Origin: Desulfobacterales bacterium
Lineage (GTDB): Bacteria > Desulfobacterota > Desulfobacteria > Desulfobacterales > Desulfosalsimonadaceae
Length of the DNA: 7,039 nt
Assembly: GCA_018334855.1 (NCBI GenBank)
Contig: JAGXLE010000076.1
Location: forward strand, 1-7,039
Direction: 5' to 3'
The position numbers were made by a program, and so were the translations under genes. Each line of letters starts with the position of its first letter. Positions within the stretch are counted from its first letter, which is position 1. The notes below the pieces were generated by a model. It ran no database searches and had not been told where the DNA came from. It saw nothing but the letters and a program-made list of their open reading frames with translations. Of the stretch, positions 5,834-7,039 are shown piece by piece.

Positions 5834-7039
5834 ATGCGTATTGTAATATGGACTTTGGCGGCAGCCGGCCTTTTTTTTGTTCTGCATGCAGCAGCCGGGG
5901 CTGAGACATATGTAGAAGATGTAAGGATACAGGGAAACGAGCGCATTGAAAGCGATGCCATTCTGCGGGTGATAAAAACCGGAGAAGGCGAGCTATATGA
6001 CGAGGACAGGCTTTCGGCTGATCTTGAAGCCATATACAACATGGGATACTTTGATGATGTAAGAGTGGAGACAAAAAAGACGGAAGAAGGAAATATCGTT
6101 ATCTTCACAGTCGAGGAAAAGCCCACTCTTCGCAGCATCGAGATAGAAGGAAACCAGATCCTGGAAGATGAACAGATAAAAGAGGTTATAGACATTTCTT
6201 CCGGGTCTATTTTAAATATTGCCCGAATCAAGAGCAATCTCAGGGCTATAGAGAACTTATACGAGGAGAAGAATTATCATAACGCCAGTGCTGATTACGA
6301 GATCGAAGAGCTTGATCATAACCGGGCCGACCTTAAGTTTGTAATAAAGGAAGGAAAGAAGGTTTTAATCAGGCAAATCCGGATAGAAGGCAATAAGGAC
6401 TATTCGGACAAAGAGTTAAGAGGCCTGATGAAAACCTCTGAAAAATGGTTTTTATCCTGGCTTACCTCCGCGGGCGACCTTAACATGCAGAAGCTTGAGC
6501 AGGATGTGCAGACTCTTGAAAATCATTACCAGAATAACGGTTATTTTGAGGCACGTGTTGCAGAACCACAGATCAGATACGAAAAGGACGGTATTTATAT
6601 AACCATAAAGATCCATGAAGGACCGCGCTTTAAGATGGGAAGCGTCAGTTTCAAGGGCGATCTGCTTGTTTCCGCCGACAAGCTGAAGGAAAAGATTTCC
6701 ATTGATCAGCAGAAATATTACAGCCGGAATGTGGTTAGAAACGATATTATCGCCTTAAACGATATATATGCGGATAAAGGCTATGCGAGGGCTGATATCA
6801 GGCCTGAAATAAATAAGCGCACTGATGAAAATGTAATTGATATCGTGTTTCACCTGAAAAAAAATAAACCGGTTTATTTTGAAAAGATCATTATAGAAGG
6901 CAATACCAAGACAAGAGACAAGGTGATAAGGCGCGAGCTCCAGGTCTATGAGCAGGGAAAATACAGCTCCTCCCGGCTGAAACGTTCTGTGCGAAATATA
7001 CACAGGCTTGATTACTTTGAAGATGTCAATATTTCTCCC
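5834..7039 (+). CDS. bamA: Outer-membrane barrel assembly factor BamA (3' partial; signal peptide and POTRA domains)
   Basis: BamA is the core of the machine that folds beta-barrel proteins into the outer membrane. The window holds the first 402 codons with no stop; the C-terminal barrel lies beyond it. The start ATG has GAGGT 7 bases upstream, and the lolD stop closes the same frame before it. Residues 1-23 form a signal peptide (MRIVIW, a hydrophobic core, likely cleavage at AGA/ET). Five POTRA repeats follow at about 24-97, 98-176, 177-264, 265-345 and 346 to the edge. Each opens with a strand ending in a Gly/Asn turn: VEDVRIQGN, LRSIEIEGN, IRQIRIEGN, MGSVSFKGD and FEKIIIEGN. Repeats 1 and 5 also show the NMGYFDDV and RLDYFEDV endings typical of BamA. 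Five repeats match the standard number for BamA and argue against TamA (three) or FhaC/TpsB (two). The position after lolCD suits an outer-membrane biogenesis operon, in which skp and lpxD would be expected next. Confidence 0.95.
   Translation, partial: MRIVIWTLAAAGLFFVLHAAAGAETYVEDVRIQGNERIESDAILRVIKTGEGELYDEDRLSADLEAIYNMGYFDDVRVETKKTEEGNIVIFTVEEKPTLRSIEIEGNQILEDEQIKEVIDISSGSILNIARIKSNLRAIENLYEEKNYHNASADYEIEELDHNRADLKFVIKEGKKVLIRQIRIEGNKDYSDKELRGLMKTSEKWFLSWLTSAGDLNMQKLEQDVQTLENHYQNNGYFEARVAEPQIRYEKDGIYITIKIHEGPRFKMGSVSFKGDLLVSADKLKEKISIDQQKYYSRNVVRNDIIALNDIYADKGYARADIRPEINKRTDENVIDIVFHLKKNKPVYFEKIIIEGNTKTRDKVIRRELQVYEQGKYSSSRLKRSVRNIHRLDYFEDVNISP

Noticed and set aside
5871..5878. Run of eight T in the bamA signal-peptide codons, a possible slippage site for phase variation
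   Set aside because: BamA is normally essential, and similar runs of seven or eight T occur in the kinase, lysS and lolC here, often at Phe codons, so this looks like ordinary codon use.
5413..6237. A 274-codon open frame on the minus strand spanning the lolD-bamA junction
   Set aside because: It lies wholly opposite two well-supported genes, its translation is Ser/Arg/Thr-rich with no recognisable domain, and it has the look of a shadow of codon usage on the other strand.

Overview
The window is a tightly packed, one-strand stretch of chromosome from a Gram-negative bacterium. All six supported genes read left to right, and almost every base is coding. The order type IV pilus platform protein / membrane histidine kinase / lysyl-tRNA synthetase / LolC-type permease / LolD ATPase / BamA resembles gene orders I remember from Deltaproteobacteria (Desulfobacterota and relatives such as Geobacter and Desulfobacterales). 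In those groups lysS is often followed by lolC-lolD-bamA and then skp, lpxD, fabZ and lpxA. The lineage call is an inference from gene order and protein style, not from a search.

Region 1 (1-2150) belongs to the surface-motility side. It holds the C-terminal two thirds of PilC, whose start lies before the window. Eleven bases later comes a six-helix membrane sensor kinase of the NtrB/PilS type. The kinase has intact H, N, G1, F and G2 boxes but no room for the cytoplasmic PAS domain usual in PilS. No response regulator follows it.

Region 2 (2151-3787) is a housekeeping unit. A 143-base intergenic stretch carries a perfect TTGACA hexamer and a GC-rich hairpin followed by a short T run. After it comes lysS, a class II lysyl-tRNA synthetase with its OB fold and motifs 2 and 3. 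The hairpin may end the pilC-kinase transcript, or act as a leader element of lysS.

Region 3 (3841-7039) is an outer-membrane assembly cluster. The LolC/E-type permease and LolD ATPase overlap by 8 bases and together should extract lipoproteins from the inner membrane. BamA follows 24 bases after lolD; its signal peptide and five POTRA repeats are visible, and its barrel lies beyond the window. Lipoprotein release and barrel insertion depend on each other, because Bam lipoproteins need Lol, so co-transcription makes sense.

There is no RNA gene, mobile element, CRISPR array or integrated element here, and no sign of an undescribed system. The items most worth a second look are the lysS leader, the orphan short PilS-like kinase, and the single Lol permease.
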